From the NCBI GenBank assembly GCA_021781575.1, contig JAJXWP010000027.1:1-64000 (forward strand): a stretch of DNA of 64,000 nt, written 5' to 3'. Within the stretch, counting starts at the first letter, position 1; each line of letters begins with the position of its first letter. The stretch is from Pseudomonadota bacterium. Lineage in GTDB: Bacteria; Pseudomonadota; Alphaproteobacteria; Rhodospirillales; Magnetospirillaceae. Below are positions 17,272-25,745 of the stretch, in pieces. The translations under genes were made by a program, and so were the position numbers. The notes under the pieces are model-generated. The model did no database searches and was not told the DNA's origin. It saw nothing but the letters and a program-made list of their open reading frames with translations.

Positions 17272-18330
17272 TCAACCGCCGATGGCTGTAGCGATGGCCT
17301 CGCGGTCCAGGCCTTTCAGGCCGATCACCACCAGCTGGCTGGTTCGTTCCTCGCCGGTCTTCCACGGACGGTCGTAGTAGCCGGCGATGCGGCTGCCCAC
17401 CGCCTGCACCACATGGCGCATGTCCTTTCCCGCCACCGCCAGGAAACCCTTCAGCCGCAGGATGTCGTGTTCGACAATCACCGATTTCAGGCGCGCTGCC
17501 AGGGCCTGGGGGTCGGCAACCGGCCCCAGGCGGACGGCGAAGCTTTCGAAATCGTCGTGGTCGTGGTCGGCTTCGGTGTCGTGGCGGGTCGGGCGGGCGT
17601 GCAGGTCGTCCTCGGCGGCCGCCTCCAGGCCCAGCACCACGCGGGCGTCGACCTCACCCTGGTGGCAGGCGATCAGCTTGACACCCGGACGCAAAGCGGC
17701 GCGAAGCTGGGACTCAAGGCTGGCCAGCGCGGCCGCATCCAGCAGGTCCGCCTTGTTGAGCAACACCAGGTCGGCGCAGGCCAACTGGTCGTCGAACACC
17801 TCTTCCAAAGGATTGTCGTGGTCGGGCTGGACCATCTGTTCGGGTGTCGAGGCGAAACGCCCGTCCTTCAGCGCCGGCCCGTCGATTACGGCGATCACCC
17901 CGTCGACCGTTACCCTGGAGCGGATCTCCGGCCAGTCGAAGGCCTTGACCAGCGGCTTGGGCAGGGCCAGGCCGGAGGTCTCGATGACGATGTGGTCCGG
18001 CGGCTGGGCTCGGCCGAGCAGGCGCTCCATGGTCGGCAGGAACTCGTCGGCGACGGTGCAGCACAGGCAGCCGTTGGCCAGCTCGATGATATCGTCCTCG
18101 GTACAGCCGGGCACGCCGTCGGCGTTGCCGGCAATCTCATTTGTCACGGGGCCTCGCGCCCCGCAGGACGCCAGCAGCTCCCCGTCGACGCCCACATCGC
18201 CGAATTCGTTGACGATCAGCGCGATGCGCCGGCCTTGCGAATTGGCCAGCAGATGGCGGACCAGGGTGGTCTTGCCGGCGCCCAGGAAGCCGGTGATGAC
18301 GGTGGTGGGGATCTTGGTGAAACGGCTCAT
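17272..18330 (-). CDS. cobW: CobW-family metal-chaperone GTPase
   Basis: This 352-residue G3E GTPase is the CobW type, thought to deliver cobalt to the late cobaltochelatase. It shows the P-loop TGFLGAGKTT at the N-terminus, the metal-binding GCLCC, ETSGLALP (switch) and LNKADLLD (guanine specificity). A His/Asp-rich stretch near residue 250 (RHDTEADHDHDD) may bind metal. The ATG at 18330 overlaps the cobU stop as ATGA, and cobN follows 4 bp downstream, so the chaperone and its client are adjacent. The frame is open upstream but overlaps cobU. Confidence 0.95.
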   Translation of the reverse strand: MSRFTKIPTTVITGFLGAGKTTLVRHLLANSQGRRIALIVNEFGDVGVDGELLASCGARGPVTNEIAGNADGVPGCTEDDIIELANGCLCCTVADEFLPTMERLLGRAQPPDHIVIETSGLALPKPLVKAFDWPEIRSRVTVDGVIAVIDGPALKDGRFASTPEQMVQPDHDNPLEEVFDDQLACADLVLLNKADLLDAAALASLESQLRAALRPGVKLIACHQGEVDARVVLGLEAAAEDDLHARPTRHDTEADHDHDDFESFAVRLGPVADPQALAARLKSVIVEHDILRLKGFLAVAGKDMRHVVQAVGSRIAGYYDRPWKTGEERTSQLVVIGLKGLDREAIATAIGG

Positions 18331-18854
18331 CGGATGTCCTTGAGGATGAGGGGCAGGCCGGCGGCGACGAAGACCACATGCTGGCAACAGGCGGCCACCG
18401 CCTGGTTGAGGCGACCGGCATGGTCGCGGAAGGAACGGGCCAGGGGATTGTCGGGAACGATGCCGAGGCCGACCTCGTTGGACACCAGAACCACCGGGCC
18501 GGGGAGGGCGGGCAGGGTATCGGTCAAGCGCCGGATCTCGGCCTCCACCGGTGCGTCGCCCAGCAGAAGATTCGAAAGCCACAGGGTCAGGCAGTCGACC
18601 AGCAGCGGGCGGCCGGGGCGGCTATGGGTGGCCAGCGCGCCGGTCAGGTCGAACGGTTCCTCGACCGTCGCCCAGCGAGCACCACGGCGCAGCCGGTGAT
18701 GGCGGATGCGCTCGGCCATCTCGTCGTCCTTGATCTCGGCGGTGGCGAGGTAGACCGGCTCGGCATGGTCGCCCAACAAGGCTTCGGCGAAGGCGCTCTT
18801 GCCGGAGCGCGCGCCGCCGAGAATCAAGGTCAGGGGTGGCAACGGGTCCGCCAT
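18327..18854 (-). CDS. cobU: Bifunctional adenosylcobinamide kinase / cobinamide-phosphate guanylyltransferase
   Basis: This 175-residue CobU/CobP enzyme phosphorylates adenosylcobinamide and transfers GMP to it. It has the P-loop LILGGARSGKSAFAE, YLATAEIKDDEM, the RRGARWATVEEP segment with residues near the guanylated His, and LVDCLTLWLSNLL. The ATG at 18854 is preceded by GGAGGGAGGA. It is the first gene after the cobalamin riboswitch. The frame extends 22 codons upstream into the riboswitch and is not used. Confidence 0.95.
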   Translation of the reverse strand: MADPLPPLTLILGGARSGKSAFAEALLGDHAEPVYLATAEIKDDEMAERIRHHRLRRGARWATVEEPFDLTGALATHSRPGRPLLVDCLTLWLSNLLLGDAPVEAEIRRLTDTLPALPGPVVLVSNEVGLGIVPDNPLARSFRDHAGRLNQAVAACCQHVVFVAAGLPLILKDIR

Positions 18855-18884
18855 GGGCGATCCTCCCTCCGAGGATGGTTCCTG

Positions 18885-19045
18885 ATCCGCCCCAAGGAGG
18901 TCTCCTGGCTTCGGCGTCATCGGCGGTGGCGCCTTCCCGGCTCCCTTGGCGGGAACCAGTGGCTACGGCCACGGCCTCGTCCTTCACAGTTGCGGGGGCA
19001 GCGCCGGCTTCACCGGCTTCCCTGTCTCGGAGCGGGGTGGGACCG
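18885..19045 (-). promoter_or_regulatory. Cobalamin riboswitch upstream of cobU
   Basis: Read on the minus strand, the segment contains the ordered hallmarks of the adenosylcobalamin riboswitch: GAAGCCGGTG, GGCGCTGCCCCCGCAACTGTGA, GTAGCCACTGG, GGGAAGGCGCC, GATGACGC and the B12 box GAAGCCAGGAGACC (its complement at 18899-18911). It lies 30 bp before the cobU Shine-Dalgarno sequence, so B12 binding should repress the cobU-cobW-cobN-cobO-SYLF-cobQ operon. No comparable element was seen before cbiX, cobD or the ABC-cobS operon. Confidence 0.95.
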
Positions 19046-19075
19046 TAGCACTGATTGCCGGCGGGACTCAACTGC

Positions 19076-19687
19076 CTACTCCGGCAGCCAGTTGACTCCG
19101 ACTACCCGCCAGCCGCCCGCCAGGACGTCGATGCGGGTCAGCGACAGGGGGTCGATGGCAAAGCACAGGGCGGTTTCGGGGGAGATGTCCAAAGCCAGCG
19201 CCAGCGCCGCGCGAATGGTTCCGGCATGGGCGACGGCGACGATATCGCGCCCGCCATATTCGTCTGAGAGCCGCAGGATGGCCTCGCTCACCCGCTCCGT
19301 CAGCGCGGCAAAACTCTCGCCGCCGGGCGGCGTGGCGGTCGCCGGGTTCTGCCAGAAGGCCGGCAGATCGGGGTCCTCGGCAGCCGCCAGTTCGTTCCAG
19401 GTGTGGCCTTGCCAGCGACCGAAATCCTGTTCGGTGAAGGCGGGTTCGACCAGGGGGGGAGCCAACGGCAACCCGGCGGCCTCCAGCGCCCCGATGGTTT
19501 GCGTACAGCGTACCAGCCCGCTTTCCACCAGCACCGCGTAACGTGGCAGGCGGTTGGCGAGGGTGGCGAACCAGTCGTCGTCAGAGGTGTCGCAAGGCAG
19601 ATCCAACCGGCCGGAGATCCGGCCTTCGGGATCGGGCACCGGAGCGTGGCGGAGCCACCACCAGCGGGTTGCCGGCGCCGAGGTCAC
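19076..19687 (-). CDS. cobC: Histidine phosphatase, probable alpha-ribazole phosphatase
   Basis: This 203-residue phosphoglycerate-mutase-like phosphatase has the catalytic LRHAPV near residue 12 (RHG-type motif with Ala), a Arg in VESGLVRCTQTI, the acid region GRWQGHTWNE and the second catalytic His in VAVAHAGTIR. Its four-base overlap (GTGA) with cobS strongly points to the CobC role, dephosphorylating adenosylcobalamin 5'-phosphate or alpha-ribazole phosphate. The GTG start at 19687 is set by this overlap. Its stop is about 30 bp from the 5' end of the riboswitch transcript region. Confidence 0.85.
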   Translation of the reverse strand: MTSAPATRWWWLRHAPVPDPEGRISGRLDLPCDTSDDDWFATLANRLPRYAVLVESGLVRCTQTIGALEAAGLPLAPPLVEPAFTEQDFGRWQGHTWNELAAAEDPDLPAFWQNPATATPPGGESFAALTERVSEAILRLSDEYGGRDIVAVAHAGTIRAALALALDISPETALCFAIDPLSLTRIDVLAGGWRVVGVNWLPE

Positions 19688-20445
19688 GCGACGGCTCCGA
19701 CGATGGCCAGCAGGGCCAGCGTTTCGGCCGCCTGTTCGACGGCGCCCAAGACGTCGCCGGTATGGCCGCCGATCTGCCGCCGGGCGAGGACCGCGACGGC
19801 GCCGCCACCGATGGCAGCGCCGACCATTGCCGCGACGGCGGCGGTGCCGGGCAGCAGCAGAAGGGCAAAAGCGCCGGCGATCAGGGTGGCGGTCATCGCC
19901 GTCGCCGGGTCCGGTCGGCCGGCCGAGGCGCCAAGCCCGTCATCACGGGCCGGAGTGAGCACCTGCATGACCACTGGAATGGCAGCGCGAGCCAGCGCAT
20001 GGGCGGATATGAGGGCGCCGGCCACCAGGCCGGGCGAGGCCAGGCTGGACAAGGCGCCGGCGCGCAGCATCAGGGCGAGGGCCAGCGTGACCACGCCGAA
20101 ACTGCCGATACGGCTGTCCTTCATGATGGCCAGCTTGCGCTCTTTGTCAGCACCGCCGCCGAACCCGTCGGCCACATCGGCTAAGCCGTCCTCATGCAGC
20201 GCGCCGGTCGCGGCGATGGTGGCGGCCAGCGCCAGGGTCGCCGCCAGTGCCGGTGGCAGGAGCATGTGGGCGATGGCATAGACGGCGGCACCGATGCCGC
20301 CGACCAGCACGCCGACCAGGGGGAAGCCCGGCATCGCCGCGGCCAGGGCGCCGGGCGGCCATTCGGCCGGCGGCGGCAGCGGCAGGCGGGTCAGGAAGGC
20401 GACGGCCAGGTGGAGTCGGGCAAGCAACGCAGACGGACCCCTCAT
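19684..20445 (-). CDS. cobS: Adenosylcobinamide-GDP ribazoletransferase (cobalamin synthase)
   Basis: This 253-residue membrane enzyme (CobS/CobV) joins alpha-ribazole to adenosylcobinamide-GDP. Signatures are AVAFLTRLPLPPP near the start, GALHEDGLADVADGFGGGADKERKLAIMKDSRIGSFG split over the conserved Asp-rich loop, and several transmembrane helices. The ATG at 20445 overlaps the preceding permease gene as ATGA, and the stop overlaps cobC as GTGA. It is unrelated to the AAA+ chelatase subunit that shares the name CobS. Confidence 0.95.
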   Translation of the reverse strand: MRGPSALLARLHLAVAFLTRLPLPPPAEWPPGALAAAMPGFPLVGVLVGGIGAAVYAIAHMLLPPALAATLALAATIAATGALHEDGLADVADGFGGGADKERKLAIMKDSRIGSFGVVTLALALMLRAGALSSLASPGLVAGALISAHALARAAIPVVMQVLTPARDDGLGASAGRPDPATAMTATLIAGAFALLLLPGTAAVAAMVGAAIGGGAVAVLARRQIGGHTGDVLGAVEQAAETLALLAIVGAVA

Positions 20446-21299
20446 TCGCCCATGGACAGGAACAGGCCTCTGATCCGGGCCAGGTGATAGACCCACAGGA
20501 ACAGGGCCACGGCGGCGCCGATATAGACCAGGTTGAGGCTGGCGGCAATCAGCAGTTGATCCCAGGGGAAGCCCTTGCCGAACATCACCGCCCGCATGCC
20601 TTCGAAAATATGCGAGGGGGGCAGCGCCCAGGCCACCCTCTGCATCCAGACGGGCAGGACACTCAGCGGATAATAGATCCCGCACAGCGGGGCCAAGGCG
20701 AAGATCAACACCCAGACCAGGCTTTCCGCTCCCTGCCCGAACCGCAGCACCAACGCCGACACGCCCAGCCCCACCGCCCAGCCGGTGACCAGCAGATTGG
20801 TGAAAAAGGCGAGCAGCGGCAGCCCCAGCGAGAAGATGGAGTAGTGGTAGAGGGGAATGGCCAACAGGGCGACCGGCCCCATGCCGGCAATGGTGCGGAC
20901 CAGACTCATCACCAGCATGGCGGTGACCAGCTCCACCGGCCGCAAGGGGCTGACCGAGAGGTGGCCGAGGTTGCGCGACCAGGTCTCCTCGAGGAAGGAC
21001 AGCGCAACACCGAGGCTGCCGCGGAACATGACGTTCCACAGCATGACGGCTCCCAGCAATACACCGGTAGCACGTGATACCCAGTCGCTGTGGCTCATGA
21101 AGAACTGGGAGATGAAGCCCCAGATGATCAGATCGAACAGCGGCCAATAGAACATCTCCGCCATGCGCGGCCAGGAACCGCGCAACAGGAAGAGATGGCG
21201 CAGGACCACCCCGTAGACCCGCCGCCACGAGAACAGCGGTGCGGCAACAACGGGCGAAGTGGCGCTTGCCCCGCGCCAAGGTTCGCTTCGCTCGCTCAT
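20442..21299 (-). CDS. ABC-2 type transporter permease
   Basis: This 285-residue permease has about six hydrophobic helices and the ABC-2 pattern (WPLFDLIIWGFISQFF, GVALSFLEETWSRNLGHL, LAPLCGIYYPLSVLP, LPPSHIFEGMRAVMFG). It is the partner of the ATPase gene it overlaps by four bases (ATGA). The same kind of overlap joins it to cobS, so exporter and cobalamin genes form one translational unit. ABC-2 systems usually export; the substrate is unknown. Confidence 0.88.
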   Translation of the reverse strand: MSERSEPWRGASATSPVVAAPLFSWRRVYGVVLRHLFLLRGSWPRMAEMFYWPLFDLIIWGFISQFFMSHSDWVSRATGVLLGAVMLWNVMFRGSLGVALSFLEETWSRNLGHLSVSPLRPVELVTAMLVMSLVRTIAGMGPVALLAIPLYHYSIFSLGLPLLAFFTNLLVTGWAVGLGVSALVLRFGQGAESLVWVLIFALAPLCGIYYPLSVLPVWMQRVAWALPPSHIFEGMRAVMFGKGFPWDQLLIAASLNLVYIGAAVALFLWVYHLARIRGLFLSMGE

Positions 21300-22048
21300 T
21301 GGGCCGCCACGCCGTTGTCCCGGCGTTGCCGGGCGATGTCGAGGAACACCTCCTCCATGTTCCGGCGGCCGTAGCGCTCGGCCAGGATCCGGGGCGATCC
21401 GCTGTCGACGATGCGCCCGTGGCGCATCATCAGCACGTTGTCGCACAGCCGCTCCACCTCGGTCATGTTGTGTGAAGCCAGCAGCAAGGTGGCACCGGTT
21501 CGTCTCTGATAATCCTGGAAGGCGGTGCGCACCCAGTCGGCGGTATCCGGGTCGAGAGACGCCGTCGGCTCGTCAAGGATCAGGACCTCCGGCTCGTTGA
21601 GCAGCGCCTTGGCCAGGGCGACGCGGGTCTTCTGGCCGGCCGACAGAGCACCGGCGGGCCGACCCATCAAATCGGCGAGGCCGAACTGCTCGGCCACGGC
21701 GGCGATTCGCGCCGTCGCGTGCCGGAGGGTATAGAGGTGGGCGTAAACGATCAGGTTCTCGCGTACCGTCAGCCGATGCGGCAGGTCCACATAGGGCGAG
21801 GAAAAATTGAGTCGCGGCAGCACCCGGTGCCGGTGGGTCAGCATATCCTCGCCGAGGATGCGGATGCGGCCGCTGCTCGGCAGCAGGATGCCGAGCAGGA
21901 TGGACAGCGTGGTCGTCTTGCCGGCGCCATTGCCGCCGAGCAGCGCGGTGGTGCTGCCTTTGGCCACGGTGAAGCTGATATCGTCGACGGCTGCAACGTC
22001 GTCAAACCGTTTGACGAGATGGTCGACCTCTATGGCGTGATCGGTCAT
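21296..22048 (-). CDS. ABC transporter ATP-binding protein
   Basis: This 250-residue ATPase has all nucleotide-binding motifs: Walker A GGNGAGKTTT near residue 38, the signature LSAGQKTRVALAKAL, Walker B VLILDEPTASLDP and the switch His in LLASHNMTEVE. The layout (ABC-2 ATPase then ABC-2 permease) is typical of exporters of the CcmA/NodI/drug type. The ATG at 22048 begins with the family sequence; the frame is open upstream without similarity. It heads the ABC-ABC-cobS-cobC operon. Confidence 0.92.
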   Translation of the reverse strand: MTDHAIEVDHLVKRFDDVAAVDDISFTVAKGSTTALLGGNGAGKTTTLSILLGILLPSSGRIRILGEDMLTHRHRVLPRLNFSSPYVDLPHRLTVRENLIVYAHLYTLRHATARIAAVAEQFGLADLMGRPAGALSAGQKTRVALAKALLNEPEVLILDEPTASLDPDTADWVRTAFQDYQRRTGATLLLASHNMTEVERLCDNVLMMRHGRIVDSGSPRILAERYGRRNMEEVFLDIARQRRDNGVAAQ

Positions 22049-22118
22049 GGCGTCGAATATGGGAGCAAATTGGCAAACGCGCCAGCGGCACCGAACAATT
22101 GCGTCAGAGCGGGAGCGG

Positions 22119-23411
22119 TCAGCGCCGCCGTCGGAACGGCCCCTTCTGATTCTGCATTTCGGCAGCCAGCAGGGCCTCGACATGGCGGCCTTGGAACAGG
22201 GTCAATCCCGCCGCCTGGCCGCAGGCGATGGCGTCCTGGGCGTCGCAGCGGCACAGGATGGCCCGCGATGGCCCCGAGCGGCGGACATAGTCCTCCAGCG
22301 AGGTCCCGTTGGGCAGCCGGCCTTCGGCCATCAGCGGATCCCACACCATCTTGATCAGGTCGACGCCGAGCCGTTCCCGGTCGACGAAGGGCAGGGATTC
22401 CATGTTGATACCGTCGATGCAGATACGGTAGCCGCGGTCATGGGCGAAGTCGCGGGCGAACAGAAAGGCGCCGAGGTCGGCGAAGACGTCGACCTTTTGC
22501 AACTCCAGCACGATGGTGCCGCGCATGCTGGCCTTGATGTTGTCGTCGAAGTTCAGGAACTCGTGGGACAGCAGCGTCTGTACGTTGAGGTTGATGCTGA
22601 CATCGCCGGCCACCGTGCGGTCGTCGTGTTTGCTCAACAGCGACAGAACCCGGCGGTCCAGCGTCTCGGTCAATTGTTGGAACAGCCAGGGGCTGGAGGC
22701 CAGATTGACGTTGGGCAGCAGGGTCTCGCGCAGATCGGCGATCGAAATGAACAGCTCCTGGAATACCGGCTGCGGCGGCGCCCGCCCGACAATGGCGCAG
22801 ACGGCTTGGCGGCGCATCATGTTGGCGAGGTCGGCGCGGGCCAGGGCGTCTTCCAGTTTGCCCAGCATGGCGGGGGTCAGCGGTTCGCCCCGGCGGGCCG
22901 GCTTGGGGATCGCCTGGGTGGCGTGGGTCGCGGCGAACTGCTGGCTGCGCCGGGCCTTTTCCTCGGTCAGCATGTGCTGGGCCAGATGCAGCAGCGAATC
23001 ATAGTCCCGTTCGAGCAGGAACCAGTCGGTGAAACTGGCCTTGCTGTCCGAACCTTCGCCGGCCAGCAGGGGGTCGTCGCCGAACATGAAGCGCAGCTTG
23101 ATGATTGCCGCCTCGACCTCGTCCAGGGCTGTTTCCTTGAAGATGAACATCAGGTCGGCGTTGGACAGGGAGAAGATCTGCCCTTTCAACTGCTTGACCA
23201 GGGCGTCGAAGGTGCTGACGGCGATGCGGACATGGTGTTCGCGCCGGTTCACCGGCTGCAGCAGTGACAACCGGATCAGCACCGCGCGCCGCCCGCGGCG
23301 ATGGCGCTCCAGCTTGTGGATGTAGTCGAGCAGAAGGTTCTCGCCGCTTGGCAGGCGTTGGGCGATGGCCTTCTGGCGCTCGGTGGTGGCGCGGTCGGGG
23401 GGCGGGGTCAT
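22119..23411 (-). CDS. Degenerate EAL-like protein, tandem copy 1
   Basis: This 430-residue soluble protein has a C-terminal half that follows the EAL phosphodiesterase fold but without its catalytic residues: the first glutamate motif is VLELQKVD, the DDFG position reads DGIN, the EGVE position reads CRCDAQ, and the end keeps LFQGRHVEALL (like QGY). The N-terminal half (LLLDYIHKLER, FSLSNADLMFIFKE) may be a degenerate GGDEF-like or PAS-like domain. It is 70 bp upstream of the ABC operon and overlaps copy 2 by four bases. It probably binds a partner or nucleotide rather than hydrolyse c-di-GMP. Confidence 0.75.
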   Translation of the reverse strand: MTPPPDRATTERQKAIAQRLPSGENLLLDYIHKLERHRRGRRAVLIRLSLLQPVNRREHHVRIAVSTFDALVKQLKGQIFSLSNADLMFIFKETALDEVEAAIIKLRFMFGDDPLLAGEGSDSKASFTDWFLLERDYDSLLHLAQHMLTEEKARRSQQFAATHATQAIPKPARRGEPLTPAMLGKLEDALARADLANMMRRQAVCAIVGRAPPQPVFQELFISIADLRETLLPNVNLASSPWLFQQLTETLDRRVLSLLSKHDDRTVAGDVSINLNVQTLLSHEFLNFDDNIKASMRGTIVLELQKVDVFADLGAFLFARDFAHDRGYRICIDGINMESLPFVDRERLGVDLIKMVWDPLMAEGRLPNGTSLEDYVRRSGPSRAILCRCDAQDAIACGQAAGLTLFQGRHVEALLAAEMQNQKGPFRRRR

Positions 23412-24784
23412 GACGCAGTCATATCCGAACGGGGACCTGTGGGGCGGTTCACCCGCGGCGCACGGATCACCTGCGCGCCGTCGAGCATGTCGTTGTTGCC
23501 GCATTCGCGGCGCAGCGGTCCGGCGATCACCGCATGGCGGGCGATGCACTGCTGCAAGGTGCAGGCGCTCGCCCGGTCGCAGCCGTGCATGGTGAAGGCG
23601 GCCAGCATGGCGTCCACATGGCGGCCCTGGAAGCGGTGGATGCCATGTTCCAGGCCCCAGGCGATCGCCTTCTCGGAATCGCAGCGGGCAAGCAGCAGCT
23701 TCTCCGGGTCGACCCGCTGTACGGCGGCGGCCACCGTATCGCCGTGCTCGACCTCGCGCATGTCGGGGCTCCAGGTGAGCTTGTAGAGGTCGGCGTCGAA
23801 CTGCGCGATGTCCATGAAGCGCAGCGTCAGTTCGTTCAGTCCGTCGATGGCCACCTGATGGCCGCGCTCGTGCAGCATCTGGCGCGCTGTATAAAATCCG
23901 CGGCTGTCGGCCAGCACGTCGAGGACCTGAAGCTCGACCAGGATGCGCGTGCCATCCTTCTCGCCTTGCGCGAACCTGTCGAAGAGCGGACTCAACACGG
24001 TGCTGATATTGAGATTCAAGCTGAAGGTTTCGGGCCGGGCCTTGAGCTTCATGTCATGCAGGGCGCCCAGCACCCGCTGGTCGAGGGTCTGGCTCAGATG
24101 CTGGAACAGCCATCGGTTGCCCAGGAGGTTGACGTCCGGGTACAGTGCCTTCTGCAGGTCGCTCATGCCGACGAAGAATTCCTGGAACAGGACGACCGCG
24201 TTGCCCTGGCCGGTGATGACGATGGCTGCCTGGCGGCGGACCAGTTCGGACACGTCGGCGGCCGACATGCGTTCCAGCATCCGGTCCAGGCCCTTGGCGT
24301 CCAGGGGTTGGGGCGGCGCAGACTGCGCGGTCTTTTCGCGGACGCGCCGGCGGGCCTCGTTGGCGGCCGTCCGCGCCATGCCGAGGAAGGCGTCGTAGTC
24401 GGCTTCGAGGTCGTACCAGGTGCAAAATCCATCGACGCCGTCGCCGCTGTCGGAGAAGGTCAGCGGATCCTTGGAGAAGAGGGCCCGCAGCTTGAAGATC
24501 ATGTTCTCGACGTCGGTAGAATTTGCATCCTTCAACAAAAAGGCAATGTCGGCGTTGCCCAACAGGAACATCTGCCCGCGGTACGCGTTCACCATCGGTT
24601 CAAGCATGCGCAGGGCAATGCGGATATGCCCGTCCTGCCGGTTTTGCGGGCGCAACCGCGAGAGGTGCAGGTGCAGCGCCAGCCGGCCGTCGCGAATGCG
24701 GCCCACCCGCTCGGCCGCGCCAAGCAGCAGGCTTTCCTGGGTAACCACTTCTGGACCGGGTGCGCCCGGCGCCGGAAAGTTCAT
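23408..24784 (-). CDS. Degenerate EAL-like protein, tandem copy 2
   Basis: This 458-residue paralog of its neighbour shares block order: HIRIAL, MFLLGNADIAFLLKD, ELVRRQAAIVI, VLFQEFFVGMSDLQ, LVELQVLDVLAD, DGLNELTLRFMD and RFQGRHVDAMLA. As in copy 1 the EAL catalytic acids are absent. A Cys-containing tail (CDRASACTLQQC) is found only here. The ATG at 24784 aligns with the paralog N-terminus; an in-frame ATG at 24829 adds 15 residues and is also possible. The pair (ATGA overlap) suggests a heterodimer. Confidence 0.75.
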   Translation of the reverse strand: MNFPAPGAPGPEVVTQESLLLGAAERVGRIRDGRLALHLHLSRLRPQNRQDGHIRIALRMLEPMVNAYRGQMFLLGNADIAFLLKDANSTDVENMIFKLRALFSKDPLTFSDSGDGVDGFCTWYDLEADYDAFLGMARTAANEARRRVREKTAQSAPPQPLDAKGLDRMLERMSAADVSELVRRQAAIVITGQGNAVVLFQEFFVGMSDLQKALYPDVNLLGNRWLFQHLSQTLDQRVLGALHDMKLKARPETFSLNLNISTVLSPLFDRFAQGEKDGTRILVELQVLDVLADSRGFYTARQMLHERGHQVAIDGLNELTLRFMDIAQFDADLYKLTWSPDMREVEHGDTVAAAVQRVDPEKLLLARCDSEKAIAWGLEHGIHRFQGRHVDAMLAAFTMHGCDRASACTLQQCIARHAVIAGPLRRECGNNDMLDGAQVIRAPRVNRPTGPRSDMTAS

Positions 24785-24910
24785 GAACACCGGCCTTTCG
24801 CTACAATCCAAGTCTGGATTTTCGGCCATTCGGCCTTAAATCGTTTGGAGCCAATGTAAGAGGGGTCGTTTAAGAAATAGCATTGCCCCTGCGGACCAAC
24901 CAGAGAAGAA

Positions 24911-25666
24911 ATGAGCGTCTTGTCTTTCATCAGTCGTACCCGGCCGGCGCTGGCGCCGCCCGGCACCCGCCTTTACGCCGTCGGCGACGTTCACGGTCGC
25001 TGCGACCTGCTCGAGCGTCTGCTCGGCACCATTCAACGTGACGCCCAACGTTCGAGGGCGGCTCGACGTGTGATCGTTTTCCTGGGAGATTACGTGGACC
25101 GTGGGTCACAATCCCGCGACGTCGTCGAATTGTTGTGCGCCGGGCCGCCGGCTACCCCGCAATGGGCCGGGTTCCGTTGGGTCTGCCTGCGCGGCAACCA
25201 CGAGGACGCGATGCTGAGCTTCCTCGACGACCTGTCGGCCGGGCCGTCATGGCTGGCCAACGGCGGGCTGGCCACCATCGAAAGCTATGCCGACACGGCT
25301 TGGCTCGATATCGACGACCTGCCGGCCCTGCAGGTTCTGCTGCGTCGCTCGCTGCCTGACGAACACCGGGCCTTTCTCGAAAACCTGGCCTACCGGCATG
25401 TCGAGGGCGACTATTACCTGGTCCACGCCGGAGTGCGGCCGGGTGTGGATCTCGAGTCGCAGCGGCCCCAGGATCTGATGTGGATCCGCAACGAATTCCT
25501 TTCCTCGGATGCCGATCATGGCAAGCTGGTGGTGCACGGCCATACCATTGCCGCGGCACCGCAAGTCCGGCCGAATCGGATCGGGATCGATACCGGAGCC
25601 TATTACAGCGGCCGCCTGACCGCCCTGGTGATCGAGGGGGCGGAAAAGTCGTTCCTTTCGACCTGA
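24911..25666 (+). CDS. PPP-family metallophosphatase (serine/threonine phosphatase-like)
   Basis: This 251-residue enzyme has the complete PPP signature: GDVHGR near residue 26, GDYVDRG near 60, RGNHE near 96, and the later metal-binding His in LVHAGVRPG and VVHGHT. It is similar to bacterial PrpA/PrpB and ApaH-like phosphatases, which act on phosphoproteins or nucleotides. AGAGAAG precedes the ATG. It is divergent from the EAL-like pair with a 126-bp gap. Confidence 0.9.
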   Translation: MSVLSFISRTRPALAPPGTRLYAVGDVHGRCDLLERLLGTIQRDAQRSRAARRVIVFLGDYVDRGSQSRDVVELLCAGPPATPQWAGFRWVCLRGNHEDAMLSFLDDLSAGPSWLANGGLATIESYADTAWLDIDDLPALQVLLRRSLPDEHRAFLENLAYRHVEGDYYLVHAGVRPGVDLESQRPQDLMWIRNEFLSSDADHGKLVVHGHTIAAAPQVRPNRIGIDTGAYYSGRLTALVIEGAEKSFLST

Positions 25667-25745
25667 GCCAAACCCCCTTGCAACCAAACCGGTATTTGGG
25701 TTAGCCAACCGCTTTAGCGTTGAGACAGCGCCGGAACCGAGTGCC

